DNA of 64,000 nt from JBKBYG01 sp046313435 (GTDB lineage: Bacteria > Pseudomonadota > Alphaproteobacteria > Rickettsiales > Arcanibacteraceae): the NCBI GenBank assembly GCA_046313435.1, contig JBKBYG010000004.1, positions 1 to 64,000 of the forward strand, read 5' to 3'. Positions 37,372-46,768 of the stretch are shown in pieces. Within the stretch, counting starts at the first letter, position 1; every line of letters starts with the position of its first letter. The position numbers were made by a program, and so were the translations under genes. A model generated the notes under the pieces. It worked only from the letters and a program-made list of their open reading frames with translations. It was not told the DNA's origin and searched no databases.

Positions 37372-38472
37372 TTATAAACCTACTGTAAAACCTGCACTTT
37401 TAGGATTTTCTTTCAAAAACTTTGAAAATGTTTTCTTTTGGGGAGCCAATGATGCTTTTTTCCAATCCCACAATGCTTCATCTCTAAATTCTTTTGTTTC
37501 TATGTATTCTATAGCAGCACCTACTTTTTCTTTAAATGTTTTTTTATCTTTGAAGCTATCTAAAAACCTTTCAAATGATCCTACATATGAAGTATTTTTA
37601 AAAAGACTTGTTGCAAATTTTCTTTTTCCCCCTAAACGCTCGCATAACTCTTCTACTAGTACAACTTGATACTCTAATGTATCCAAAGCCCCATCAATTG
37701 CTCCTCTAATTAATCCGTATCCTCCAAATAACACACCCGTAAGAATGCCAGCCAATTTTGTAATTCCATACGAATCTTTTTTGGAAAAATCACCTTTACG
37801 GTAAAATATTTTAGCTTCTTCAACCATAATCGAAGGTATTGATTTTACAGAACCTATGATATTATATATAGTCCCGCTTATAGCTTTAAAAGGCGCGTAT
37901 GCAATATTATTTATTGTTTCAAATTTATTCCCAGAGCGAAGATAAGTAGACTCGGAAAAATCATCAACTTTATAATCCTTAAAATTAGCTAAACCATAGC
38001 ATATTTTAGATAGTTGAGTAAAAACCATTGTAGCAGGTGATAAAACTGCTGAGAAAATGCCTGCAAATAAACAAATTGGCCATTTAATTAAAAAATGACT
38101 ATTTTTTACAGGACTTGAGATTAAATCATAAATCAACTTACTGTTTGCAAAGGAATCCCCAACATTAGTCTCTTTCCCTAATACACATTGTATAGAATCA
38201 TAAACTACATCTGCTTCACATTCTACAAAATCTAATAATTGCTTAGCTCCGCCAAGTATAGTCCCACCTGCTACACCTGCCAGTAAACCAGTCGAATATC
38301 CTAATAAACCTCGTGTTAAGTTTGGGGATTGGCCATTAATTTTGCGTGATACAAATTTCCCATATTTTACTCCCTCAATAAACATTCTTGGAACTACTGA
38401 AGATACAGTGCTTATAATATTATAAATTGTATCATCTAGAAAATTACTTAGCGCTCTAGTATTTTTAAACAT
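37372..38472 (-). CDS. Hypothetical membrane-associated protein with internal duplication
   Basis: A 366-residue protein I do not recognise. A module of about 85 residues occurs twice: residues 15-99 and 201-281. Both begin TIYNII, contain a Ser/Val-rich amphipathic stretch, then a Gly-rich hydrophobic hairpin (LLAGVAGGTILGGA in the first, LTGVLFGGYGLIRGA in the second), then LD-x-x-E and a Cys before LG. A third hydrophobic stretch (CLFAGIFSAVLSPATMV, about 134-150) lies between them. The paired hydrophobic hairpins recall vacuole-membrane proteins of intracellular bacteria, without homology being shown. No signal peptide is visible. It appears monocistronic. Confidence 0.7.
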   Translation of the reverse strand: MFKNTRALSNFLDDTIYNIISTVSSVVPRMFIEGVKYGKFVSRKINGQSPNLTRGLLGYSTGLLAGVAGGTILGGAKQLLDFVECEADVVYDSIQCVLGKETNVGDSFANSKLIYDLISSPVKNSHFLIKWPICLFAGIFSAVLSPATMVFTQLSKICYGLANFKDYKVDDFSESTYLRSGNKFETINNIAYAPFKAISGTIYNIIGSVKSIPSIMVEEAKIFYRKGDFSKKDSYGITKLAGILTGVLFGGYGLIRGAIDGALDTLEYQVVLVEELCERLGGKRKFATSLFKNTSYVGSFERFLDSFKDKKTFKEKVGAAIEYIETKEFRDEALWDWKKASLAPQKKTFSKFLKENPKSAGFTVGL

Positions 38473-38585
38473 AACTTACCTTGTTTATTAAAACGTTAAC
38501 TTTGTTGTCAAATATTAACTTAAACTAACCTTTCTGTCAATGATAATATTAAATATTGTTAACTTAATAAGAAAATTATTTTTAT

Positions 38586-39203
38586 TTAACTTTTCAATTT
38601 GCTAAGCTGTTTGTCATGAATTCTACCTAACGATAATAATGACAATGTTGCACCTATTCCTGCTAAAACCATATCTTTTTGAGTATCCCATATATCTCCT
38701 TGCAACGCTAAGAATCCTGCTGCTGATTCACCTGTAAAATCACCTACAATCCATTCAAATATTTCGTATAATGCACTAATTCCTAAAACAGACATTACTA
38801 TAAGTGTTGAAAGCCATTTGCCGTTTTTTAGGGCAGAGGTTCTAATTAACAATTCTCGTGTAATTATTGCTGGTACAAACCCTTGAAAGAAATGGCCTAC
38901 TCTGTCAAAATAATTTCTACTTAATGAAAACTCAAATTTGAAATAATCAAATAATGGCACTTTTTCATAAGTATAATGCGCACCAATTAAAAGTATAAGA
39001 CCATGGGTCCAAATTAATATATAACATAGGTTAGTAAGAGGGAATTTATTATATGTTATAATCAAAATAGGCAGGCCAATTATAACTGCTGCAGCTTCAA
39101 GCCACCATATAAAATGATCTAAGCAGTCATATTTCGACCAAACCATAAATAGGATGGTACAAATTGCTAAAAATAAGTGAAATATTGAATCATATTTTTT
39201 CAT
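38586..39203 (-). CDS. DUF2238 (YjdF-like) integral membrane protein
   Basis: A 205-residue protein with about six hydrophobic helices. The stretch NYFDRVGHFFQGFVPAII, then ALYEIFEWIVGDFTGE and GDIWDTQKDM, matches the DUF2238/YjdF inner-membrane family, whose function is unknown. The conserved His, Glu and Asp residues within helices are kept. It is divergent from the ankyrin gene at 39394 and appears to be a single-gene unit. Confidence 0.85.
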   Translation of the reverse strand: MKKYDSIFHLFLAICTILFMVWSKYDCLDHFIWWLEAAAVIIGLPILIITYNKFPLTNLCYILIWTHGLILLIGAHYTYEKVPLFDYFKFEFSLSRNYFDRVGHFFQGFVPAIITRELLIRTSALKNGKWLSTLIVMSVLGISALYEIFEWIVGDFTGESAAGFLALQGDIWDTQKDMVLAGIGATLSLLSLGRIHDKQLSKLKS

Positions 39204-39328
39204 AAATCACTTATATTTTCTTTAGATATAATATGCAATTAATTTTTCAAATTTATAGAAATTTGCTCTTAAATAAATCTAAAGATTTTAAATTATAAAT
39301 GCAAAATTATTACATATAGATTTATTTG

Positions 39329-39357
39329 TTGACAAATTATTATAGCATTTGTAACAT
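39329..39357 (+). promoter_or_regulatory. Probable sigma-70 promoter of the PSAP ankyrin gene
   Basis: A consensus -35 box TTGACA (39329-39334), a 17-base spacer and TAACAT (39352-39357), 36 bases upstream of the ATG. This is the best promoter match I found in the window. Confidence 0.6.
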
Positions 39358-39393
39358 ACAGAAAATTTTATAATAAATATTAGGAAATATATA

Positions 39394-40863
39394 ATGAAAA
39401 AATTAAATAAATTTTACCAAAATTATCAAAGTCAACGCATTAATACTATAGAAAAAGAAATTAATACATTAAATCAAAAATTTGTTGAATTAAATAATAA
39501 AATTTTGAAAACTCTTAACCAAAATTATAATAATATTGATCCAATACTTAAAAATGACCTAAATATAATAAGCGAACATATTAGCAAATCTGTATCTAAA
39601 GACAATGAATCTACTTTAGGCTTCTTAAAGAAATTATTTGTAGGAGCAATTTCTGAAGCTGAGAATAATTTTATAAATGATGTATGTGATATGTCAAAAA
39701 TAGATAATAATTTGAGAGAGATCATAGCGCTTAATAAGAAAAAAGATAACTTAATTGAAGCATTTTCTAAAATTAGTTATTTTGCAGGTGGGAATATATT
39801 AATAAGTAATTTAAAACATGTTATAAATGATGCCAACACTGATAAAGAGAGTTTCAGTTTTCTTGAATATTATAATAATTTTGACAGGCATAATAATTTA
39901 GCAGAAAAAATTAAGAATAATAATCTTGTTTATGAAGCTAAAGAAATTATCAATTTACATAAATTTTTTGATTCAATTTCGAGTACAATTGACCATTCAC
40001 TTATTGGTTATGTGATAGAAAATGATTTAACAATGGCAAGGATTTGTTTGGATTTAGGAGCTAATCCTGTAGGAATAACTCATGAAAAACAAGCTATTGA
40101 ATTTAGCGTTCAGAATAATAATGTTGATATGACTAATTTATTATTTAACTATGGAGCTAAAATTCCAACAAGATATAACAATCAATCAGAAGATCTTCTT
40201 CACATTGCTTGCAGGAATAACAATTTAGAATTAACAAAATTGCTTATATCTAAAGGGGCAGATGTAAATGAGTTAATTCGTCCAAAACTCGGTTGGGGAG
40301 AATGGGCATATGAAAGTTTTGTACGCCCTATAAAAAAATTATTTGTAGAAGTGCCGGAATTAACTGGCACGAGTCCTCTTCATATTGCTGCTAAGGAAGG
40401 TAATACTGAAATTGTAGAAACTTTAATTAAATCTGGAGCTAAGACTAATATCACAGATATTAAAGGGCACACTTATAAAGATTATATTAGTAATAAAATT
40501 TCTGCTGCAGATTATGCGGTTGATGAAATTATTTCCAAACCAACTTACACATTGGAAAGCTACTGGAAAGCAGAACATAACCCAACTCCTAACACACATA
40601 GCAATCTTAATTGGTTAAAATATAATTATGCAAATGATATATATGAAGAAGAGCCTGTTAGCACTGTTGAAACTATATATATAAATTTAGAAAAAGTTAA
40701 AACTGAATCATCTTCAAATTCTAAGTTCAATCATATGAATAATTATGTACCTTCTGCACCATCTATGGAAGAAGAATATTATAATGACTTACCTCCTTAT
40801 AATCCAGATTATATTGCTGAACCTTCAGCACCTCCAATGGATGACTATCAATATATGTCTTAA
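39394..40863 (+). CDS. Ankyrin-repeat protein with C-terminal PSAP motifs, candidate effector
   Basis: A 489-residue protein. The N-terminus is a coiled coil (about 10-60). Ankyrin repeats cover about residues 205-370, for example EDLLHIACRNNNLELTKLLI with SKGADVN, and TSPLHIAAKEGNTEIVETLI with KSGAKTN. The tail is Pro/Tyr/acid-rich and carries PSAP twice (about 453-456 and 477-480) around LPPYNPDY. P(S/T)AP is the short motif by which retroviral late domains and host proteins bind TSG101 of ESCRT-I. In a predicted effector this suggests mimicry, which is inference. There is no signal peptide. AGGAAA precedes the ATG, and a good promoter and terminator frame the gene. Confidence 0.82.
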   Translation: MKKLNKFYQNYQSQRINTIEKEINTLNQKFVELNNKILKTLNQNYNNIDPILKNDLNIISEHISKSVSKDNESTLGFLKKLFVGAISEAENNFINDVCDMSKIDNNLREIIALNKKKDNLIEAFSKISYFAGGNILISNLKHVINDANTDKESFSFLEYYNNFDRHNNLAEKIKNNNLVYEAKEIINLHKFFDSISSTIDHSLIGYVIENDLTMARICLDLGANPVGITHEKQAIEFSVQNNNVDMTNLLFNYGAKIPTRYNNQSEDLLHIACRNNNLELTKLLISKGADVNELIRPKLGWGEWAYESFVRPIKKLFVEVPELTGTSPLHIAAKEGNTEIVETLIKSGAKTNITDIKGHTYKDYISNKISAADYAVDEIISKPTYTLESYWKAEHNPTPNTHSNLNWLKYNYANDIYEEEPVSTVETIYINLEKVKTESSSNSKFNHMNNYVPSAPSMEEEYYNDLPPYNPDYIAEPSAPPMDDYQYMS

Positions 40864-40870
40864 GAATATG

Positions 40871-40911
40871 ATTACAGTTTCAGAATTTCCATTAAAATTC
40901 CGAACTGTAAT
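40871..40911 (+). terminator. Rho-independent terminator of the PSAP ankyrin gene
   Basis: The outer arms ATTACAGTT and AACTGTAAT and inner arms GAATTT and AAATTC pair around a short loop with a small internal bulge, 8 bases after the stop. It is followed by TTATTA rather than a pure T run. Confidence 0.6.
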
Positions 40912-40917
40912 TTATTA

Positions 40918-41034
40918 TACCATTTCTCATTGATACTAGGAGCGAAAGGCGAAAGCGAGTGAGCATATATACAATATGTGACCAAGCTTTACACCCTACT
41001 TACGACGACTTAGTAATATTAATGAGAAATGGTA
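40918..41034. repeat. Palindromic repeat element, family copy 1
   Basis: A 117-bp element. Its left end TACCATTTCTCATTGATACTA and the reverse complement of its right end (TACCATTTCTCATTAATATT) form terminal inverted repeats (shown to 20 bases). The interior GGCGAAAGCGAGTGAGCATA and ATATGTGACCAAGC is shared with the element at 51351, which lies in the opposite orientation. It ends exactly at the stop codon of the SET-phosphotransferase gene (41035). No reading frame lies inside, so it would be non-autonomous. Confidence 0.85.
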
Positions 41035-42312
41035 CTATATAGATAAACTATCAAATATTACTGATAATTCTTTAAAATATTCTGACTCATTTCCATCTTC
41101 TAATGCCCAAATCCAAGCAAGTATATTTTGCATATAACACCAATAAAGAATATTTTTGTAAGGCATATTTAGTATTGTAGAAAAGCTACTAATTCTACTT
41201 TCTATAATATCTTTTACATTTTCGTTATTTAATAACTCAGGTATTGGATTGCGGATAAATGCACCAAGTTCATATGCAGCTGGACCTATTATACCTTTCG
41301 GATCAATCACTACCCAGTTTGAGCCATCATATAAAATATTATCGTGATGCAAATCTCCATGAAGAAGAAATTCTTTATCAGCAGTTGAAAGTAATTGGTC
41401 ACGCAATACCTTAGCTTTTTCAAGATAATAATTTGGTATATCCCAATCTTGATCAAGCGCACGCAACCAATCCTTTACATTGGGAAACTGATTAAACTGT
41501 GGCAATGGCACTTTATGAAATTTCTCAATTAAGTTACACACTATTTGAAGCGCCTCTTTATCTTTATTTGGAAAATAAGATTTTAATGTATTGCCTGGAG
41601 TAATTTTTTCTAAAATTAATAGGCCCTTTTCTTCTGCTAATAACTTCACTCCGCCGTAATTCTCAAAAGTCTCAATCGCAGCTGCTTCACATTTCATAGC
41701 CTCAATATCGATGCTAATTTTTACAATAACAGGTTTGTAATTTTGAAATCCTTCTAATACATAATTATAACTTAAATTATTAAGAGGCTTCAACGTAGAT
41801 AGGTTATATTTTATTGATATTTTGCTAATTAATTCTGGCAAATATTTTAGCCATTTCGTACCAGCATGCTTTCCGTATATACTAAATATATTATTTTCAT
41901 ACTGTGTCAAATTAGAAATAGGCTTAAATGATTTATTAGGGTTTACTGTAATTCCAGCCGAATATTTATAGAACTCAACTAAGCTAGATACCTCGTCTTT
42001 CATTGCGTTACTTGTAATCATTTCACCTTTCATAATATTACAAAGCGCTATATCAGCTTGTATTACAAAATCCTGGTGAGTATTAGGATTGATAGCATGA
42101 TTAACATATCGTTCAGGCTCCAAATAAAGGTATATTTGATCTAATCGTTTATGAGTAAATGATTTTTCTGACTCTGGCAATTTTGTATATTCTTCTTCAG
42201 ACAAAGGCTTTAAATTATATTTAATTACTATTTCACCAGCCTTAAAGTCTCTATTTGCATAAACTCCTTTACCATTCAAATTTCCTAAGCATATTACAAT
42301 ATTATTTCGCAT
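41035..42312 (-). CDS. SET domain fused to aminoglycoside-phosphotransferase-like kinase
   Basis: A 425-residue two-domain protein. Residues 1-120 look like a SET methyltransferase core: GKGVYANRDFKAGEIVI at the start, RYVNHAINPN (68-77, matching the NHxxxPN motif) and DIALCNIMKGEMIT. Residues about 140-420 are an APH-type kinase: HGDLHHDN (318-325, the HGDxxxxN catalytic loop) and IDPKG (336-340, in place of the usual IDW/IDF), a form typical of the APH(6)/hydroxyurea-streptomycin kinase group. One could methylate lysine and the other phosphorylate a small molecule; neither substrate is known. It lies 12 bases after the ABC exporter, in an operon with an MFS pump. Its stop abuts a palindromic repeat. 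Confidence 0.75.
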   Translation of the reverse strand: MRNNIVICLGNLNGKGVYANRDFKAGEIVIKYNLKPLSEEEYTKLPESEKSFTHKRLDQIYLYLEPERYVNHAINPNTHQDFVIQADIALCNIMKGEMITSNAMKDEVSSLVEFYKYSAGITVNPNKSFKPISNLTQYENNIFSIYGKHAGTKWLKYLPELISKISIKYNLSTLKPLNNLSYNYVLEGFQNYKPVIVKISIDIEAMKCEAAAIETFENYGGVKLLAEEKGLLILEKITPGNTLKSYFPNKDKEALQIVCNLIEKFHKVPLPQFNQFPNVKDWLRALDQDWDIPNYYLEKAKVLRDQLLSTADKEFLLHGDLHHDNILYDGSNWVVIDPKGIIGPAAYELGAFIRNPIPELLNNENVKDIIESRISSFSTILNMPYKNILYWCYMQNILAWIWALEDGNESEYFKELSVIFDSLSI

Positions 42313-42324
42313 TTTTATAATTAA

Positions 42325-44097
42325 TCAGCTTTCTTCTTTAGGTAAGAATCCATTAGTTTGCATGTTCCATAATTTTGAATATAAACCTCCTTTTGCTAAA
42401 ATTTCTTCATGTTTACCATCTTCAATAATAGCTCCTTTATCAAATACAAGTATTCTGTCCATGCTTAGGATAGTTGATAATCTATGCGCAATAGCTATTA
42501 CAGTTTTATTCTGAATAAATATTTTTAGACTATTCTGAATATATTGTTCAGTAAATGAGTCAAGACTGCTTGTTGCTTCATCAAGAATTAAAATAGGGGC
42601 ATTTTTTACTATTGCTCTAGCTATTGCAATTCTTTGCCTTTGTCCCCCTGAAAGTTTTATTCCTCTTTCACCGACAAGCGTGTCATAGCTATCAGGAGTC
42701 TCCATAATAAACTCATGTGCATAAGCAAATCTAGCTGCTTGTATTATTTCTTCATCTGTAGCATCTAACCTTCCGTATCGTATATTCTCTTTAAGTGACC
42801 GGTGAAATAATATTGGATCTTGTGGAATCAAGCTGATATTTTCCCGTAAAGATTTTTGCGTTACATCAGAAATATTTTGTCCATCAATATAAATACCGCC
42901 TGAATCAGTATCAAACAATCTAACAATTAAATTTGCAAATGTCGTTTTACCACTTCCAGAATATCCAACTAGACCTACTTTTTCTCCCGCCTTAATAATA
43001 ATTGATTGGTTCTCCAAAAGAAGCTCACTTTTCTTATATTTAAAACTTACTTTTCTAAATTCTATTTTACCATTTGTCACTTGCAGTTTGCTAGCATAAG
43101 ATTTATCAATAATCTCATGCGGAGTAGTCATAATTAAATATGCTTGTCTGCATTTACCAATATCTTTAGATACCGCTACTAAATGATTAGATAAATACCA
43201 AATATTGTCTGAAATTTGCCAAGTCAGTATTAGAATTAAAGCAAAGTCCCCAGCAGAAACAAGATTTTGTATCTTCATATATATTAGTATTGCTAACATT
43301 ATTGCTGATAAAGCCATAGCCATAGAGGATTGCACAGTTCTTATTTTTAACATATGAAATTGCAATCTTTTGTCTTTATTTACACAATTACTAAGCTCAC
43401 TATTTAAAATATTACTTTCAAAGTTTTTACGCGCAAATAGTCTGACTGTTGAAATATTGCCTAAAATATCAACTAATGTTCCTGTTAAATTACTTTGCGC
43501 ATTAGATAAATTTGATGAATAAATAGCAGTATTTTTAGAAATTAACCATGTAACAATTAAAAAGAAAATTGACCACAAAAAAAGTGTAAATGAAAATAAA
43601 GGATGCACTATATACATAGTTGCTAAAGCAATAATTAATGCTAATGGTCTAGGCAGCAAATGCTCCATAACAAAAGTAATAAGATTGTCTACTGCTTGAG
43701 CCATCTGCCCAATTTTACTTGCAAAGCTGCCTGCAAATTGATTCTGGAAATAGCCATAGGAATGATCTGCAAGATAATTAAATATAGTACTCCAAATATT
43801 TGCTTGCATAGGAGGCACCATTTTCAGCTTTGCATAATCATATATTCTAAAAATTATAGCTAAACCAATTCCGAGTGCTATATAAGCAAGAGCTGATGGT
43901 AATATTTCTTGAAGAAAAAAAGAATTATCCGATTGAGTTTTTGAAATCTTATCAAGCATAACTTTAATAATTAATGGCCTCATAGACATATCAAACGCCC
44001 AATAAAAAGCCGTAAAAGTCATGGTAATCATTTGCCATTTATAAGGCTTAATGAAGCTTATGATAAAGCGGAATAAGTTTCTTGTATCAATATTCAT
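42325..44097 (-). CDS. ABC exporter, fused permease and ATPase (MsbA/MDR type)
   Basis: A 590-residue half-transporter. Residues about 1-310 carry six membrane helices and the ATPase occupies about 340-580. Walker A is GYSGSGKTT, the signature is KLSGGQRQRIAIARAI, Walker B is ILILDEATSSLD and the switch His is in AIAHRLSTI. It would work as a homodimer exporting lipids, peptides or drugs. It lies between an MFS pump (13-base gap) and the SET-kinase fusion (12-base gap). Confidence 0.93.
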   Translation of the reverse strand: MNIDTRNLFRFIISFIKPYKWQMITMTFTAFYWAFDMSMRPLIIKVMLDKISKTQSDNSFFLQEILPSALAYIALGIGLAIIFRIYDYAKLKMVPPMQANIWSTIFNYLADHSYGYFQNQFAGSFASKIGQMAQAVDNLITFVMEHLLPRPLALIIALATMYIVHPLFSFTLFLWSIFFLIVTWLISKNTAIYSSNLSNAQSNLTGTLVDILGNISTVRLFARKNFESNILNSELSNCVNKDKRLQFHMLKIRTVQSSMAMALSAIMLAILIYMKIQNLVSAGDFALILILTWQISDNIWYLSNHLVAVSKDIGKCRQAYLIMTTPHEIIDKSYASKLQVTNGKIEFRKVSFKYKKSELLLENQSIIIKAGEKVGLVGYSGSGKTTFANLIVRLFDTDSGGIYIDGQNISDVTQKSLRENISLIPQDPILFHRSLKENIRYGRLDATDEEIIQAARFAYAHEFIMETPDSYDTLVGERGIKLSGGQRQRIAIARAIVKNAPILILDEATSSLDSFTEQYIQNSLKIFIQNKTVIAIAHRLSTILSMDRILVFDKGAIIEDGKHEEILAKGGLYSKLWNMQTNGFLPKEES

Positions 44098-44110
44098 ATC
44101 TGAGCCAAAT

Positions 44111-45346
44111 TCATGCTTTTATAATTGACTTATTCTTATCATTTAAAAATATTACAATATAAAATATTACAGAAACTGCCCCGTAAGCTGAAATAATCAA
44201 AGCTACGGGTACTATAGTTCCATCAAAATAGATTTCTGATAATATTACAAGTCCTGAGGCAAGTAATTGCCTAACAGCTGTCATCATAGCCATAGCAGTA
44301 CCGTTCATGCCTGGAAACACTTCGAGCGCCTTCATACCAAATGTACCAGCCATCATAGCTCCGCCTGCTGCAATAAAAGCCATTGATACGCATATAAAAT
44401 TAACATTTGATTCAGCAGCTTGACTAACATAAAACATTCCTATAGCACCTATAAACGCTAAAACGCTGCCAAGATTTTTTGTGTAATCAATTCCTTTTTT
44501 ACCGATGAGCTTAATAGAAAATAAAGCAAATATAATAAAAGTTCCCATAGTAGAGGCTTGGTAATAGCTAAATTCTTTTAGATCCATATTCATATGGTTT
44601 ATAAAGATAACTGATAGATTTGATATATATACTACTATTGCAATAAAGGAGAAATTTACAATTAGACTATAACCCATAAATTTTAAGCTTTTAGATAATT
44701 TAAAATAGTCTTTACAAATACCTACTAAACTGAACGATTTTCTTCTTTCTTCTGCTAAAGTCTCTTCAATAAAAAATATAGTTCCTATAAATGTAACTAT
44801 TGCTAGAACTAATATCACTATAAAATTTGCTCGCCAGTTGAATATTTGGCTAATCCATGCACCTATAATCGGAGCTCCTGCCATTGAAGCAGATATTACA
44901 CTATTAATAACGCCAACTAATTGACCTGCTTTTTGTGCAGTATATTTATCAAAAAACATAGCTCCTGCAACTACCATTGGTACAGATGCAGCAAGTCCTT
45001 GTAAAAGCCGCCAAAATAACATTAACTCAAAGTTATCGACTAGTACGCATCCTAAACTACTGATAACAAAGAGTAACAAACCCCAAACTAACAGTTTTCT
45101 TCTTCCGTAACTATCAGAAAGGGGCCCTGCGATTAAACCTGCTATACAAAGCCCTGCAAAATTTATACTAAGAACTAACTGGATTTTATTCTCTTCTATA
45201 CCAAAATATTTAATCATTTGAGGAAAAGATGGGACATACATATCAGCTTCAGCGCATAAAGCTATATACATTAATGTAACTAAGCTTATAAGGGCAATAT
45301 CTTTAACTTTCTCGGACATATTGTAACAAATTGGCTTACTAAACAT
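44111..45346 (-). CDS. Bcr/CflA-like MFS multidrug transporter
   Basis: A 411-residue, twelve-helix MFS protein. ADMYVPSFPQMIKYFGI after helix 1, GPLSDSYGRRKLL (A motif) and FWRLLQGLAASVPMVVAGAM place it in the drug-exporter group. It is the first gene of a three-gene minus-strand unit with the ABC exporter and the SET-kinase fusion. It is a distant paralogue of the MFS gene at 35918. Confidence 0.88.
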   Translation of the reverse strand: MFSKPICYNMSEKVKDIALISLVTLMYIALCAEADMYVPSFPQMIKYFGIEENKIQLVLSINFAGLCIAGLIAGPLSDSYGRRKLLVWGLLLFVISSLGCVLVDNFELMLFWRLLQGLAASVPMVVAGAMFFDKYTAQKAGQLVGVINSVISASMAGAPIIGAWISQIFNWRANFIVILVLAIVTFIGTIFFIEETLAEERRKSFSLVGICKDYFKLSKSLKFMGYSLIVNFSFIAIVVYISNLSVIFINHMNMDLKEFSYYQASTMGTFIIFALFSIKLIGKKGIDYTKNLGSVLAFIGAIGMFYVSQAAESNVNFICVSMAFIAAGGAMMAGTFGMKALEVFPGMNGTAMAMMTAVRQLLASGLVILSEIYFDGTIVPVALIISAYGAVSVIFYIVIFLNDKNKSIIKA

Positions 45347-45438
45347 AAGTTACTCCTTAATTTTGTAATTAGCAATTTAGATATTCATAGTATAAATATA
45401 GTAAGTAAATACATGTAATAAGATATTAAGTCTATATC

Positions 45439-46257
45439 TTAAATAGGCCCTAGACTCCTTCCCCCATCAGGCCAAACAATTCTTGAGCCTATTACTCCCC
45501 TACTTTTATCAGAAGCAAGGAGTATCATTATATCTACAATATCCTCAGTAGAATATACTTCTTGACTAGGAATTTTTTTAACTATATCAGTCCATTGAGC
45601 TTCCTTTGTAATTTTTTCCTCTTTACTTCCAGTTGGAGTATGTAGTGATTCATTTAAGCCAGTTTTTATTAAGCCCGGAGCTACAATATTTATATTAATA
45701 TTTTTTGCATATTTTAAAGCTATAGCTTCAGCCCAGCTTGTTAAAGCCCCTTTTGTTAAATCATATGTTTCCAGATCCGGTACATGTACTTTATCACTAA
45801 TTGAAGATACAACAATTACTTTAGGCCTTCCGTAATTATCTATTTTTTTTATCTGCTCCATTGAATATTTTACAAAATGCTGAGTAAGGAAATAAGGAGT
45901 TTTAACATTCACTTGTAATATTTTATCTAGCTCATCTTCATCTGTTTTTTCATAATCTTTTACAATAAGTATACCCGCATTATTTACTAAAACATTTATT
46001 GCACCTAAATATTCAATAGCTTCTTTAAGCAGTAGCTCTAAGGCTTTCGAATTGGAAGTACTGAAATCTATTTTAATAGCCTTCGCTTTTCTTCCTTTAG
46101 CTTCAATTTCTTTAACAATTGTATTTGCCTCTTCCTCGTGAGAATTATAAGTTAATACAATATTTGCACCCTTTGCAGCATACGCCAGAGCTGTAGCCTT
46201 ACCGATGCCACTGCTAGCCCCAGTAATAAGTACATTTTTGTTAATTAATTTGGTCAT
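45439..46257 (-). CDS. Short-chain dehydrogenase/reductase
   Basis: A 272-residue Rossmann enzyme. TGASSGIGKATALAYA (about 12-27) is the cofactor motif, NNAGIL is the structural NAG motif, and the Ser of VVSSISDK with Tyr-x-x-x-Lys replaced by YDLTK (Y then K at +4) form the active site. The C-terminus ends in the classical IGSRIVWPDGGRSL. The acceptor substrate is unknown. An AGGAGG ribosome site is seen just upstream of the ATG. It is separate from the MFS gene by 92 bases. Confidence 0.92.
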   Translation of the reverse strand: MTKLINKNVLITGASSGIGKATALAYAAKGANIVLTYNSHEEEANTIVKEIEAKGRKAKAIKIDFSTSNSKALELLLKEAIEYLGAINVLVNNAGILIVKDYEKTDEDELDKILQVNVKTPYFLTQHFVKYSMEQIKKIDNYGRPKVIVVSSISDKVHVPDLETYDLTKGALTSWAEAIALKYAKNININIVAPGLIKTGLNESLHTPTGSKEEKITKEAQWTDIVKKIPSQEVYSTEDIVDIMILLASDKSRGVIGSRIVWPDGGRSLGPI

Positions 46258-46363
46258 ATATCCTCCTAAAGCTAAAAGTTTTTTAAATTTTATACTAATT
46301 TATTTATAGAATAATCATTGCAAACATTTTATAAAAATCTTTTCTAAATAAAAGCAAAAAAAT

Positions 46364-46768
46364 ATGTTAAATTATTTATCATTAAAAAGCCAACTTAAAC
46401 AAGATCTATATTTACAATCTATTCTTAAACTCGCAGTTGGTTTTCCAACAGACGAAAAAATGACACAAGTAATTGATTCCTATGTACATGCTTCAAACAA
46501 ATATATAATAGGAATAAAATTCAACTCAGAAATTGTTGGATTAACTGGTATTACATTAGTTAAACAAGATGCAATCATTAATCATATTGCAGTAGTTCCT
46601 AAATACCAAATGCAAGGATTTGGCAAAAAGTTAGTTAACCATATTATTGAACGATATAAATTGAAAAGCATTATTGCTTAAACAGATGATGAATCAATTG
46701 GTTTTTACAAAAAGTTGGATTTCAAAATTGAAAAACTTCAAGAAGATAGAATAAGGTATAAATGTATT
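46364..46768 (+). pseudogene. GNAT acetyltransferase interrupted by an in-frame TAA
   Basis: The first 105 codons (46364-46681) encode most of a GNAT domain, including the acetyl-CoA motif region VPKYQMQGFGKKLV. A TAA then occurs, after which the same frame goes on at once with TDDESIGFYKKLDFKIEKL, the expected last strand and helix of a GNAT. In typical members the stop position is Glu (ETD...GFYKKLGF), so a single GAA to TAA change explains it. The truncated product lacks the C-terminal part of the fold and is probably inactive, unless the stop is read through. Downstream the frame runs on into a second GNAT domain. Confidence 0.7.
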
